In this document: piece by piece, positions 57,657 through 64,000 of the stretch | Numbering within the stretch: position 1 is the first letter of the stretch | Layout: each line of letters opens with the position of its first letter | Assembly (NCBI GenBank): GCA_019117495.1 | Contig: DWZP01000029.1 | Span: forward strand, 62,001-126,000 | DNA length: 64,000 bases | Source: Fusicatenibacter_A intestinipullorum | GTDB taxonomy: Bacteria > Bacillota > Negativicutes > Acidaminococcales > Acidaminococcaceae | Reading direction: 5' to 3' | Notes under the pieces: model-generated | Seen by the model: only the letters and a program-made list of their open reading frames with translations | Told to the model about the DNA's origin: nothing | The model's database searches: none | Translations under genes and position numbers: made by a program

Positions 57657-58961
57657 ATGAGTTTAAAGAAAAAAATTGCCGGTGTGTTGCTGGCGACCAT
57701 GTGTACCGCATTTTTTGCAGGCTGCGGCGGCGATAATAAATCTGCCGACAGCACCAGCGGTAAAAAAGTGCAAATTGAATATTGGCATGTAGCATCTGAA
57801 AGTTTCGGCGGACAGACGGTTAAAGAACTTGTAAAAGATTTTAACGAAAAACACCCTGATATTGAAGTTGTAGAAAAATACAACCCGGATATGTATAAAG
57901 GCCTCACCCAGAACTTACAGGCCGCAATTGCATCCGGTAAAAATCCGGACGTAGTGCAGATGGGCTGGTCCTTTTTGAACTACGCTGCCGAAAACCTGAA
58001 ATATCAGGATATCAACCAATCCTTTGAAAGCGCCAAAGACCCGAACTTCTTAAAAGACAACTTCCTGCCTAACGTACTGGCGCTGGCGCAGACCGACGAC
58101 GGCAAACAGATTGGCGTGCCGTACTCCATCAGTGTGCCGGTACTGTACTACAACCCGGAAATTTTTAAAGCAGCAGGGCTTGACCCCGCTAACCCGCCCA
58201 AAACCTGGGACGAAGTTAAAGCGGCTGCGAAACAGATTAAAGACAACACCGGCAACATGGGCTTCTTCATGCAGGAATATGCCGATAACTGGACTCAGCA
58301 GGCTATCATCGAATCCAACGGCGGCAGCATGCTGAAGAAAGAAAACGGCAAAACCTTGGCAGGCTTCGATACCCCGGAAGCTGCCGAAGCATATCAGCTG
58401 CTGGCTGACATGGTACAGGAAGGCACCGGCCTGCATGCTACCAACGAAGAAGGCTTCCAGGCTTATCTCAGCGGCAAGCTGGGCATGGTTTGCACCACCA
58501 TCGGCAAACGCGCCAACTTTGAAAAGAGCGCTAAGTTTGAAGTAATGGCTGCTCCGTTCCCGAAATTTGAAGGCAAAGAGCTGAAAGTTCCGGCAGGCGG
58601 CAACTTCTTGATGATTTTCAGCAACGACGATGCTAAAAAAGCAGCAGCCGTTGAATTTATCAAATATCTGGAATCCCCGGAAGCACTGCTGAAATGGAGT
58701 ACCGGCACCGGTTACCTGCCGCCGCGTAAAGGCGTAGAAAACGACCCCAACGGCTTCAAGAAACTGGTTGACACCAACAAAAACGTGCAGGTTGCACTTT
58801 CCTTAATGCCTAACCTGGTTCCCTGGGCAAGCTTCCCCGGCGCTAACGGCTTACAGGCTGAACAGCTTCTCATCGACGCCCGCGACATTATCCTGAGCGG
58901 CAAAGAAAGCGCGGCGCAGGCTCTGCACGAAACCGCAGAAAAAATTAACAGCCTGATGTAA
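57657..58961 (+). CDS. Extracellular solute-binding lipoprotein (family 1, UgpB-like)
   Basis: Substrate-capturing lipoprotein of a carbohydrate ABC importer, 434 aa. Lipobox FFAGC gives Cys23. The mature protein has the family 1 pattern: KVQIEYWHVASESFGGQTVK, LVKDFNEKHPDIEVVEKYNP, LQAAIASGKNPDVVQMGW, IGVPYSISVPVLYYNPEIFK, AGLDPANPPKTWDEVKAAAK and FIKYLESPEALLKWSTGTGYLP cut into conserved blocks. The wording is close to UgpB, the glycerol-3-phosphate/glycerophosphodiester binder, but the ligand is not certain. ATG 57657 has GGAGG nine bases upstream; an ATG at 57624 would put eleven residues before the signal peptide. Confidence 0.92.
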   Translation: MSLKKKIAGVLLATMCTAFFAGCGGDNKSADSTSGKKVQIEYWHVASESFGGQTVKELVKDFNEKHPDIEVVEKYNPDMYKGLTQNLQAAIASGKNPDVVQMGWSFLNYAAENLKYQDINQSFESAKDPNFLKDNFLPNVLALAQTDDGKQIGVPYSISVPVLYYNPEIFKAAGLDPANPPKTWDEVKAAAKQIKDNTGNMGFFMQEYADNWTQQAIIESNGGSMLKKENGKTLAGFDTPEAAEAYQLLADMVQEGTGLHATNEEGFQAYLSGKLGMVCTTIGKRANFEKSAKFEVMAAPFPKFEGKELKVPAGGNFLMIFSNDDAKKAAAVEFIKYLESPEALLKWSTGTGYLPPRKGVENDPNGFKKLVDTNKNVQVALSLMPNLVPWASFPGANGLQAEQLLIDARDIILSGKESAAQALHETAEKINSLM

Positions 58962-58978
58962 TAAGGGCTGATGAAGTT

Positions 58979-59013
58979 TCAGGCTGCTGCTTGCTGCGGC
59001 AGCCTGATTTTTA
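58979..59013 (+). terminator. Attenuator-like hairpin between binding protein and permease genes
   Basis: TCAGGCTGC and GCAGCCTGA pair around TGCTTGCTGCG and are followed by TTTTT. A partial terminator here would keep binding protein in excess over the membrane components, a common pattern in such operons. Confidence 0.8.
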
Positions 59014-59031
59014 ACTAAAGGAGAAATTAAG

Positions 59032-59910
59032 ATGGAAAAGAATAAATGGCACGCGTTTTTGTTTCTGCTGCCAAGCATCTTCTTTTTTGTAGTATTTTCG
59101 TACTGGCCGCTGCTGCAAAACCTGTATTTAAGCTTTTTCAGCTGGAATATGGTCAGCCCCAACATGACGTTTGTCGGTATCGAAAACTACACCGCCGTGC
59201 TGGGCAGCGAGGAACTTATCAAAATACTTGCCAATACGGTTGTGTTTGTAGCCATCATGCTGGTGCTGAATTTTGTGCTGCCATACCTGTTTTCGTTTGT
59301 GCTGGGGCACTTAATTGAACGCGGCAAGGGCTTTTACCGTTCAACCCTTTTCATGCCGGCAACTCTTTCCCTTGCAGTTGCAAGTATCCTGTTCCTGTGG
59401 ATTTACAACCCGCTGGCTGGCCCGTTAAGCATTGTGCTTTCGTGGTTCGACTTGGAATCGCCGCGATGGTTTAAGGAAAACTGGCTGGTAATTTTTGCTA
59501 TCTGCACCATCATCGGCTGGAAGGTTTTCGGTTACAACCTGATTGTAATGCTGGCCGCCATGCTGGCAGTGCCGAAAGAAATGATTGAAGCAGCCAAACT
59601 TGAAAACGCCAGCAACTGGCAGATTTTTAAACAGATTATCGTGCCGATGACGTCTTCTACCGCTATTTACGTATTTACCATAACGGTTGTGTTTGGCCTG
59701 CAGTACGTTTTGGTGCCGGTAAACATGCTTACGCAGGGCGGGCCGGACCAGGGCAGCTCCAACCTTGTGTACATCATTTACCAGTATGCGTTTGTATTCT
59801 TCCAGACCGGCAAATCCGCAGCCTTTGCCATAATTACGATGATTTGCTATATCGCGTTCCTGCTGTTTAGGACCAAATATTTAGAGAAGAAGGTATATTA
59901 TGAAAACTGA
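59032..59910 (+). CDS. Carbohydrate ABC transporter permease, UgpA-like
   Basis: Inner-membrane permease (292 aa) with six helices: FLFLLPSIFFFVVFSYWPLL opens the protein, SFFSWNMVSPNMTFVGIENY is the typical periplasmic segment, and the cytoplasmic EAA loop is MIEAAKLENASNWQIFKQII. LTQGGPDQGSSNLVYIIYQY is a signature of the MalF/UgpA group. GGAGAAATTAAG precedes the ATG. It overlaps the next permease by 11 bases. Confidence 0.94.
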   Translation: MEKNKWHAFLFLLPSIFFFVVFSYWPLLQNLYLSFFSWNMVSPNMTFVGIENYTAVLGSEELIKILANTVVFVAIMLVLNFVLPYLFSFVLGHLIERGKGFYRSTLFMPATLSLAVASILFLWIYNPLAGPLSIVLSWFDLESPRWFKENWLVIFAICTIIGWKVFGYNLIVMLAAMLAVPKEMIEAAKLENASNWQIFKQIIVPMTSSTAIYVFTITVVFGLQYVLVPVNMLTQGGPDQGSSNLVYIIYQYAFVFFQTGKSAAFAIITMICYIAFLLFRTKYLEKKVYYEN

Positions 59911-60724
59911 TAAAAAAGAATTAATGTGGCATATCCCGCTTTTAATTGCAGTTTTTATTCAGCTGTGGCCGATAGTTTTTATGATATCCACTTCTTTAAA
60001 GGATATGGACCAGATTTTCCAGGCTACGCTGAACCCGCTACCCTTCCCGCCGACGCTTAACAACTACACAACGGTGCTGGAGGACTTTCCGCTTTTAACC
60101 TACATCTACAACACCTTCATCATCGCTGCGGGTACAACCGCGATGAAGGTTATCACAAGCGTCTTAGCGGCGTTTGCCTTTATCTACTACGATTTTAAAT
60201 ACAAAGAAACGATTTTTAACAGCATGCTGCTGACGTTCTTCATCCCGGTAACGGTGCTGATTATGCCTAACTACCTGCTGATGAGTAAGCTGAACCTGTT
60301 AAACCACCCGCTGGGCGTAATGCTGCCCGCTTTCGCGGATGGCATGGGCATTTTCCTGATGCGCCAGACGATGCGCGGCATACCTAAAGCGCTGTTGGAA
60401 GCGGCCATCCTTGACGGCGCCAAACCGTTTGTCATTCTGCGCCGCGTTATTCTGCCGCTGATTAAACCTTCCGTTATCGCGGTGGCGATTCTGTTCTTCA
60501 TCAACTCGTGGAACGAATACTTCTGGCCGCTTTTGGTTTTGCAGGACAAAGAAATGTACACCCTGCCGCTGGCCTTGCAGATGTTTATCAGCGCCGAGGG
60601 TGGCAGCGAATGGGGCATTGCCATGGCGGTTGCCGTGCTGACAAGCCTGCCGCCGCTGATTCTGTACGTGTTCTGCCAGAAGTTCATCCTTAATACATTT
60701 ATGCAATCGGGGGTTAAAGGTTAA
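59900..60724 (+). CDS. Carbohydrate ABC transporter permease, UgpE-like
   Basis: Second permease (274 aa) of the importer. Helices flank PIVFMISTSLKDMDQIFQAT, LPFPPTLNNYTTVLEDFPLL and YIYNTFIIAAGTTAMKVITS; the EAA loop is LLEAAILDGAKPFVILRRVI. FFINSWNEYFWPLLVLQDKE and the C-terminal FCQKFILNTFMQSGVKG are typical of MalG/UgpE proteins. GAGAAGAAGG precedes the ATG. Its stop overlaps the ATPase ATG by one base. Confidence 0.94.
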   Translation: MKTDKKELMWHIPLLIAVFIQLWPIVFMISTSLKDMDQIFQATLNPLPFPPTLNNYTTVLEDFPLLTYIYNTFIIAAGTTAMKVITSVLAAFAFIYYDFKYKETIFNSMLLTFFIPVTVLIMPNYLLMSKLNLLNHPLGVMLPAFADGMGIFLMRQTMRGIPKALLEAAILDGAKPFVILRRVILPLIKPSVIAVAILFFINSWNEYFWPLLVLQDKEMYTLPLALQMFISAEGGSEWGIAMAVAVLTSLPPLILYVFCQKFILNTFMQSGVKG

Positions 60725-61809
60725 TGAATAGCATAGTTTTTAAAGACGTCTGCAAATCCTACGGCGACGCTAAAATTGTAAAATCGTTGAATCTTGAAAT
60801 TAAAGAAGGTGAAAGGCTTATTCTGCTCGGGCCTTCCGGCTGCGGCAAAAGTACAACCCTGCGCATGATTGCAGGCTTGGAGGAAATTACCAGCGGCGAA
60901 CTTGTTATGGGCGGCAGGGTTGTTAACGACGTGCCTCCCGGAGAGCGCAACGTGGCAATGGTGTTCCAAAGCTACGCGCTGTTCCCGCACCTTTCCGTAT
61001 GGGATAACATTGCCTTCGGTTTGAAAATCCAGAAGCTGGGCGAGGACGAAATTAAAAGGCGCACTACGGAAGCACTGAAAATTTTGAACTTACAAGGCTA
61101 CGAAAACCGCAAGCCGAAAGACCTTTCCGGCGGACAGAAGCAACGTGTTGCCCTGTGCAGGGCGCTGGTAAAACAATCGCCGTACTTTCTGCTTGACGAA
61201 CCTCTTTCCAACCTTGATGCCCAGCTTCGCCAGCAGGCGAGGACGGAGCTTGTCCGCATTCACGAAATTTACAAACCGACCATGATTTACGTAACGCATG
61301 ACCAGATTGAAGCGATGACCGTCGCTAACCGCATCGTCGTTATGCGCGACGGCGTTTTGCAGCAGGCAGGCACGCCGGACGTTATTTACCATCACCCGGC
61401 CAACACTTTCGTTGCAGGCTTTATCGGCTCGCCCGCAATGAACATCGTCAGCGGCTATTACAGCAGCGGCAAGCTCAAAATCGGCGATGTGGTAAGCGAT
61501 GTGCCGGAGCTGTGGCAGAAAATTCTGGCAGGGCATACCAATGTGCTTGTCGGCATAAGGCCGGAGCATTTAAAACCTGCGGCTGACGGTAAAATTAAGG
61601 GCTGCGTAAGCTACCAGGAAAACACCGGCAACCAGCGTACCGTGACCGTTAACGTAAACGGCGAAACGGTGTTTGTAACGCTGCCGGGCGTTGGCGCGGA
61701 AATTAGCGGCAACATCGGCCTTGACTTTAACTGGGACGAGGTAAGCCTGTTTAACGCAGAAACCAAAGAAAATATCGGTTATGTACAAAAGGGTGAGATT
61801 GTAAGATGA
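60724..61809 (+). CDS. Carbohydrate ABC transporter ATP-binding protein, UgpC/MalK family
   Basis: ATPase subunit (361 aa). Walker A LLGPSGCGKSTTLRMIAGLE, GERNVAMVFQSYALFPHLSV at the Q-loop, signature LSGGQKQRVALCRALV, Walker B FLLDEPLSNLDAQLR and switch VTHDQIEAMTVANRIVVMRD are all intact. The C-terminal TOBE/regulatory domain is present (VGIRPEHLKPAADGKIKGCV). This class pairs with UgpA/UgpE-type permeases. Its stop overlaps the epimerase ATG, so the five genes from 57657 to 62576 form one operon. Confidence 0.95.
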   Translation: MNSIVFKDVCKSYGDAKIVKSLNLEIKEGERLILLGPSGCGKSTTLRMIAGLEEITSGELVMGGRVVNDVPPGERNVAMVFQSYALFPHLSVWDNIAFGLKIQKLGEDEIKRRTTEALKILNLQGYENRKPKDLSGGQKQRVALCRALVKQSPYFLLDEPLSNLDAQLRQQARTELVRIHEIYKPTMIYVTHDQIEAMTVANRIVVMRDGVLQQAGTPDVIYHHPANTFVAGFIGSPAMNIVSGYYSSGKLKIGDVVSDVPELWQKILAGHTNVLVGIRPEHLKPAADGKIKGCVSYQENTGNQRTVTVNVNGETVFVTLPGVGAEISGNIGLDFNWDEVSLFNAETKENIGYVQKGEIVR

Positions 61810-62576
61810 AATTTTCGGTAAGCGATTTGCCTTTCGGCAGCTTCAGCAAAGCCTTTTTAAAGGACTTGCCGATGCAGTATGATATTGAAATTTTTTATGA
61901 GTTCGGCACCGACCATTACTGGGATTATGTGCTGAAGGATTTGAAGGAAAAAGACGGCGTGAGCCGCCGTTTCAGCATCCACGGGCCGTGCGTGGCGGTA
62001 AACCTTGCCGACCCTAACGACACGGCGTATCTGGAAGTGTACGAAAAAACTTTTGCCTATGCTGCCAAAATTAATGCGGCTTTTGTTGTTGTACACAGCA
62101 ACGAAGCATGGCATTTTGCCGGAGAAAAACTGGCTGTGCAGGAGCTTGTGTGCAGCCGCATTGAAAAACTGCTGCAGCTGGCAGGAAAATACGGCGTAAC
62201 GGTTGCTTTGGAAAACGTTGGCCTGCGTACAACCGGCACGCTTTTGTTTGAATACGAGGAATATCTTGGCTTGTTTAAACGCTTCCCCAATGCTGCTGCA
62301 CTGCTTGATACGGGGCATGCGCATGTTAACGGCTGGAAATTAAGCGATGTGCTGCGCGATTTAAATAACAAATTAGTAGGCGTGCATATTCATGATAACG
62401 ACGGCACGGCAGACAGCCATTTGCCGGTTGGCTGCGGCAATATAGACTGGAACAATTACTTTGCCGCCCTTAAAGAATATGCGCCGCAGGCAGTACAGGT
62501 ATGCGAATATGCTGCTATTAACCAGTATGCCATGGTAACGGAAAGTTTGGCAAAACTGGAAAAAGCAGTGAAATAA
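61806..62576 (+). CDS. Sugar phosphate isomerase/epimerase family TIM-barrel protein
   Basis: A 256-residue AP-endonuclease 2-like TIM barrel. Metal-site blocks are visible: FSIHGPCVAVNLADPND, AAFVVVHSNEAW, VTVALENVGLRTTG, ALLDTGHAHVNGW, LVGVHIHDNDGTADSHLPVG and AVQVCEYAAINQY. These supply the Glu, Asp and His ligands of the family. Members isomerise sugars or cut related phosphodiesters. Encoded as the last gene of a Ugp-like operon, it could process the imported compound, perhaps in place of the UgpQ phosphodiesterase. That is inference. Confidence 0.88.
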   Translation: MKFSVSDLPFGSFSKAFLKDLPMQYDIEIFYEFGTDHYWDYVLKDLKEKDGVSRRFSIHGPCVAVNLADPNDTAYLEVYEKTFAYAAKINAAFVVVHSNEAWHFAGEKLAVQELVCSRIEKLLQLAGKYGVTVALENVGLRTTGTLLFEYEEYLGLFKRFPNAAALLDTGHAHVNGWKLSDVLRDLNNKLVGVHIHDNDGTADSHLPVGCGNIDWNNYFAALKEYAPQAVQVCEYAAINQYAMVTESLAKLEKAVK

Positions 62577-62631
62577 ATAAACTTGTAATATTTGGTAAAG
62601 CCTTACACAGTTAAGTAATAAGACTTAAAAA

Positions 62632-62664
62632 ACAGCGGACAGGATTAACCTGCCCGCTTGTTTT
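62632..62664. terminator. Terminator between converging genes
   Basis: AGCGGACAGG and CCTGCCCGCT pair with one mismatch around ATTAA, with T and A tracts on the two sides. It can serve both the Ugp-like operon and the converging gene at 62684. Confidence 0.8.
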
Positions 62665-62683
62665 GCGTTAATACCGTTTTTAG

Positions 62684-63568
62684 TTATTTATACAAAAAGC
62701 CTGCTGTCATATCAAGGTAGTTTTCGCCGTCATAATCAGGGAAGGCAGCTTTCATATTTGCTTTAAATTCATCAGCGGTTTTGCTCTGCTGCATGATTTC
62801 TTTAGTGTTGTTAAGGTAGCTGATTTTTTCGGCAACGGCATCCTGTCCTTCAGGGCCTCCGTGCGAGGTTAAAATCATTGCGTAGCCTGCTGCCTGATAT
62901 TCTTTTAACATTTGCAGGAAGGCTTCGATATGTGCAGCACTTGTTAAAATGGAATGGGTTGTTTTGCCAAGCATGTGGGTGTAAACAACGTTCATCGAAG
63001 GAATTGCCAGGTCGTAGCTTTCGCCGCGGTCAATAACTTCAAAATCTACACCGGCAAGCTGTACTTTGCCGCTTACGGTATTGGTAATTGCTGCCGTATC
63101 ATCGCCGCCGTGGAAATCAGCGCCGAAAGCTGCAAACAGGCCCTGGGTGGTTGCAGCGGTGCTGCCTGAAACAATGGATTTTTGCGCGCCTTCCGTGCCG
63201 TAAACGTTCATGCCTTTAATATAGCTTGCTCCGGCAGGATGGCAGACGATAAAGATATCGTTCATGGGTTTGCCGAGCGATTGAACATAATCTTTCCAGG
63301 TATCAAGCCCGGCAGTAAAGGCAGGCAGTTCAATACCGGCAAGAGCCTCTTTGCCTTCAACAATGTAAGCAACGTCGGCAAGCGGGTCGTTTGTAAAATA
63401 AGCGTGCAGTTTTACGCCGCCGTAATCATAAACGTTTACGCTGCCGCTTTTAAGCGTGATATGGCTTTCTGTCGGCACGGCTTTAGCAGGTGCTGCGCCG
63501 GCACTGCCTGCACCCATAACGGAAAACATCATTGCTGCGGAAAGTATTGCTAAAAATTTCTTTTTCAT
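62684..63568 (-). CDS. Exported metallo-beta-lactamase-fold-like protein without the full metal motif
   Basis: A 294-residue protein with a signal peptide (cleavage after AGA, about residue 25). The pattern resembles an MBL-fold hydrolase: VNVYDYGGVKLHAYFTND opens the fold, DIFIVCHPAGASYIKGM sits where HxHxDH is expected but has only one His, VYTHMLGKTTHSI could be the middle metal segment, and MILTSHGGPEGQDAVAEKIS resembles the C-terminal His block. The remaining C-terminus is helical (KEIMQQSKTADEFKANMK). Either the metal site is altered or the protein is non-catalytic. It diverges from an HxlR regulator that may control it. GGAGG precedes the ATG on the - strand. Confidence 0.7.
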   Translation of the reverse strand: MKKKFLAILSAAMMFSVMGAGSAGAAPAKAVPTESHITLKSGSVNVYDYGGVKLHAYFTNDPLADVAYIVEGKEALAGIELPAFTAGLDTWKDYVQSLGKPMNDIFIVCHPAGASYIKGMNVYGTEGAQKSIVSGSTAATTQGLFAAFGADFHGGDDTAAITNTVSGKVQLAGVDFEVIDRGESYDLAIPSMNVVYTHMLGKTTHSILTSAAHIEAFLQMLKEYQAAGYAMILTSHGGPEGQDAVAEKISYLNNTKEIMQQSKTADEFKANMKAAFPDYDGENYLDMTAGFLYK

Positions 63569-63625
63569 AATAAAAACCTCCAGTTATCTGCCTGTTTTAA
63601 GTGGCATTTGCTTTTTACAATTATG

Positions 63626-63654
63626 ATTATAAAAGGTTATATTCATGCAGACAA
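63626..63654 (-). promoter_or_regulatory. Promoter of the exported MBL-like gene
   Basis: On the - strand TTGTCT (63654-63649) and TATAAT (63631-63626) have a 17-base spacer, about 60 bases before the start codon. Confidence 0.75.
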
Positions 63655-63676
63655 GTACGCACAAATCTATTACTTA

Positions 63677-63692
63677 GTCACCTTTTGGTAAC
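63677..63692. promoter_or_regulatory. Inverted repeat between divergent promoters, candidate HxlR operator
   Basis: GTCACC and GGTAAC are inverted (one mismatch) around TTTT, midway between the two divergent promoters. The position suits a regulator acting on both genes; the sequence itself is not diagnostic. Confidence 0.4.
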
Positions 63693-63697
63693 CGCCA

Positions 63698-63726
63698 TTG
63701 CGCATTTTACCGCAGCAGGCTATAAT
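63698..63726 (+). promoter_or_regulatory. Promoter of the HxlR-type regulator
   Basis: TTGCGC and TATAAT with a 17-base spacer, about 40 bases before the GTG start. Confidence 0.75.
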
Positions 63727-63768
63727 GATGGTGTAACATTATATTTGATACTATTGGAGGTGAAAAGC

Positions 63769-64000
63769 GTGCTTACGAAAGAAGAACTGCCAGCCTGCCC
63801 GGTAGCTACCACGGTGGCTTTAATTGGCAGCAAATGGAAGCTTTTGATTATGCGCAACCTGCAAATGCGTACCTGGCGTTTTAACGAACTTAAAAAAGAT
63901 TTGGAGGGAATCAGCCAGAAGGTACTTACCGACAGCCTGCGCTCAATGGAAAAGGACGGCATTGTTGTGCGCACGGTTTATGCGGAAGTGCCTCCGCGCG
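63769..64000 (+). CDS. HxlR-family winged-helix transcriptional regulator (partial)
   Basis: The first 77 residues of a regulator cut by the right window edge. The translation shows the HxlR pattern: LPACPVATTVALIGSKWKLL, then RTWRFNELKKDLEGISQKVL with the recognition helix, and LRSMEKDGIVVRTVYAEVPP of the wing. The Cys just before PV matches the N-terminal Cys that several HxlR members (YodB, HypR) use to sense thiol-reactive compounds. GTG 63769 lies eight bases after GGAGG. Confidence 0.92.
   Translation, partial: MLTKEELPACPVATTVALIGSKWKLLIMRNLQMRTWRFNELKKDLEGISQKVLTDSLRSMEKDGIVVRTVYAEVPPR

Noticed and set aside
63720..63974. 84-codon - strand frame at the right edge
   Set aside because: It lies opposite a clear HxlR regulator with promoter and GGAGG site.
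1..64000. CRISPR arrays, insertion sequences, prophage or rRNA genes
   Set aside because: I saw no regularly spaced direct repeats, transposase or integrase frames, phage genes or rRNA sequence anywhere in the window.

Overview
The window reads as chromosomal DNA of a diderm Firmicute (class Negativicutes). The gut Acidaminococcaceae/Phascolarctobacterium type is my guess from gene content and style, not something I could test. The evidence is a porin with an N-terminal SLH domain, a full lipid A/Kdo/Lpt gene set, and BamA, TamB, Skp and Mla genes, alongside Firmicute-style regulation: an S-box riboswitch, a CIRCE element, a YerC-type TrpR homologue, and AGGAGG ribosome binding sites with many GTG/TTG starts. 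Almost everything is on the + strand and tightly packed.

Layout. 1-910: a methionine importer ATPase (metN, cut by the edge) on the - strand behind a SAM-I riboswitch with its terminator and promoter. 1029-3378: a YerC/TrpR-like repressor, a HisI-HisE-like protein that has lost its catalytic residues, and a CBS-containing family II pyrophosphatase. 3475-4937: the SLH porin with a strong promoter, long leader and terminator. 5125-11132: a small helical protein, murA, mreB, an exported AMIN/phosphodiester glycosidase and a SpoIVB-type (S55) protein.

11243-46630 is one long outer-membrane biogenesis cluster: mlaEFD (MlaD with a C-terminal beta domain), tolC, tamB, a sigma factor, a single-pass membrane protein, bamA, an unrecognised outer-membrane protein, three Skp/OmpH-like genes, lpxD, an LpxL-type acyltransferase, lpxC, fabZ, lpxA, lpxI, lpxB, msbA, a waaA-lpxK fusion, kdsB, kdsA, kdsD, kdsC, a second acyltransferase, lptC, lptA, lptB, an LptF/G permease, a DUF3084 protein and a YqgF-like nuclease. 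Together these make lipid A-Kdo, flip it, carry it across the periplasm, insert barrel proteins and move phospholipid between membranes. lptD is not in the window.

46706-64000 is mixed: a 5'-nucleotidase, a cyclodeaminase, two tRNA-Ser genes flanking an AlkA-like glycosylase, a PuuD-like hydrolase with an amino acid permease, an MdtJI-like small multidrug/polyamine exporter divergent from a BmrR-like MerR regulator (apparent ATT start), a P1B-ATPase-like protein that has lost every catalytic motif, a CIRCE-controlled Hsp20, a LemA/TPM pair, a Ugp-like sugar or glycerol-phosphate ABC operon with a TIM-barrel epimerase, and an exported metallo-beta-lactamase-like protein divergent from an HxlR regulator cut by the right edge.

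The strongest candidates for new biology are the two intact pseudoenzymes (HisIE-like at 1324 and P1B-ATPase-like at 53690), the sigma factor/membrane protein pair inside the bam cluster, the unrecognised outer-membrane protein after bamA, and the waaA-lpxK fusion.
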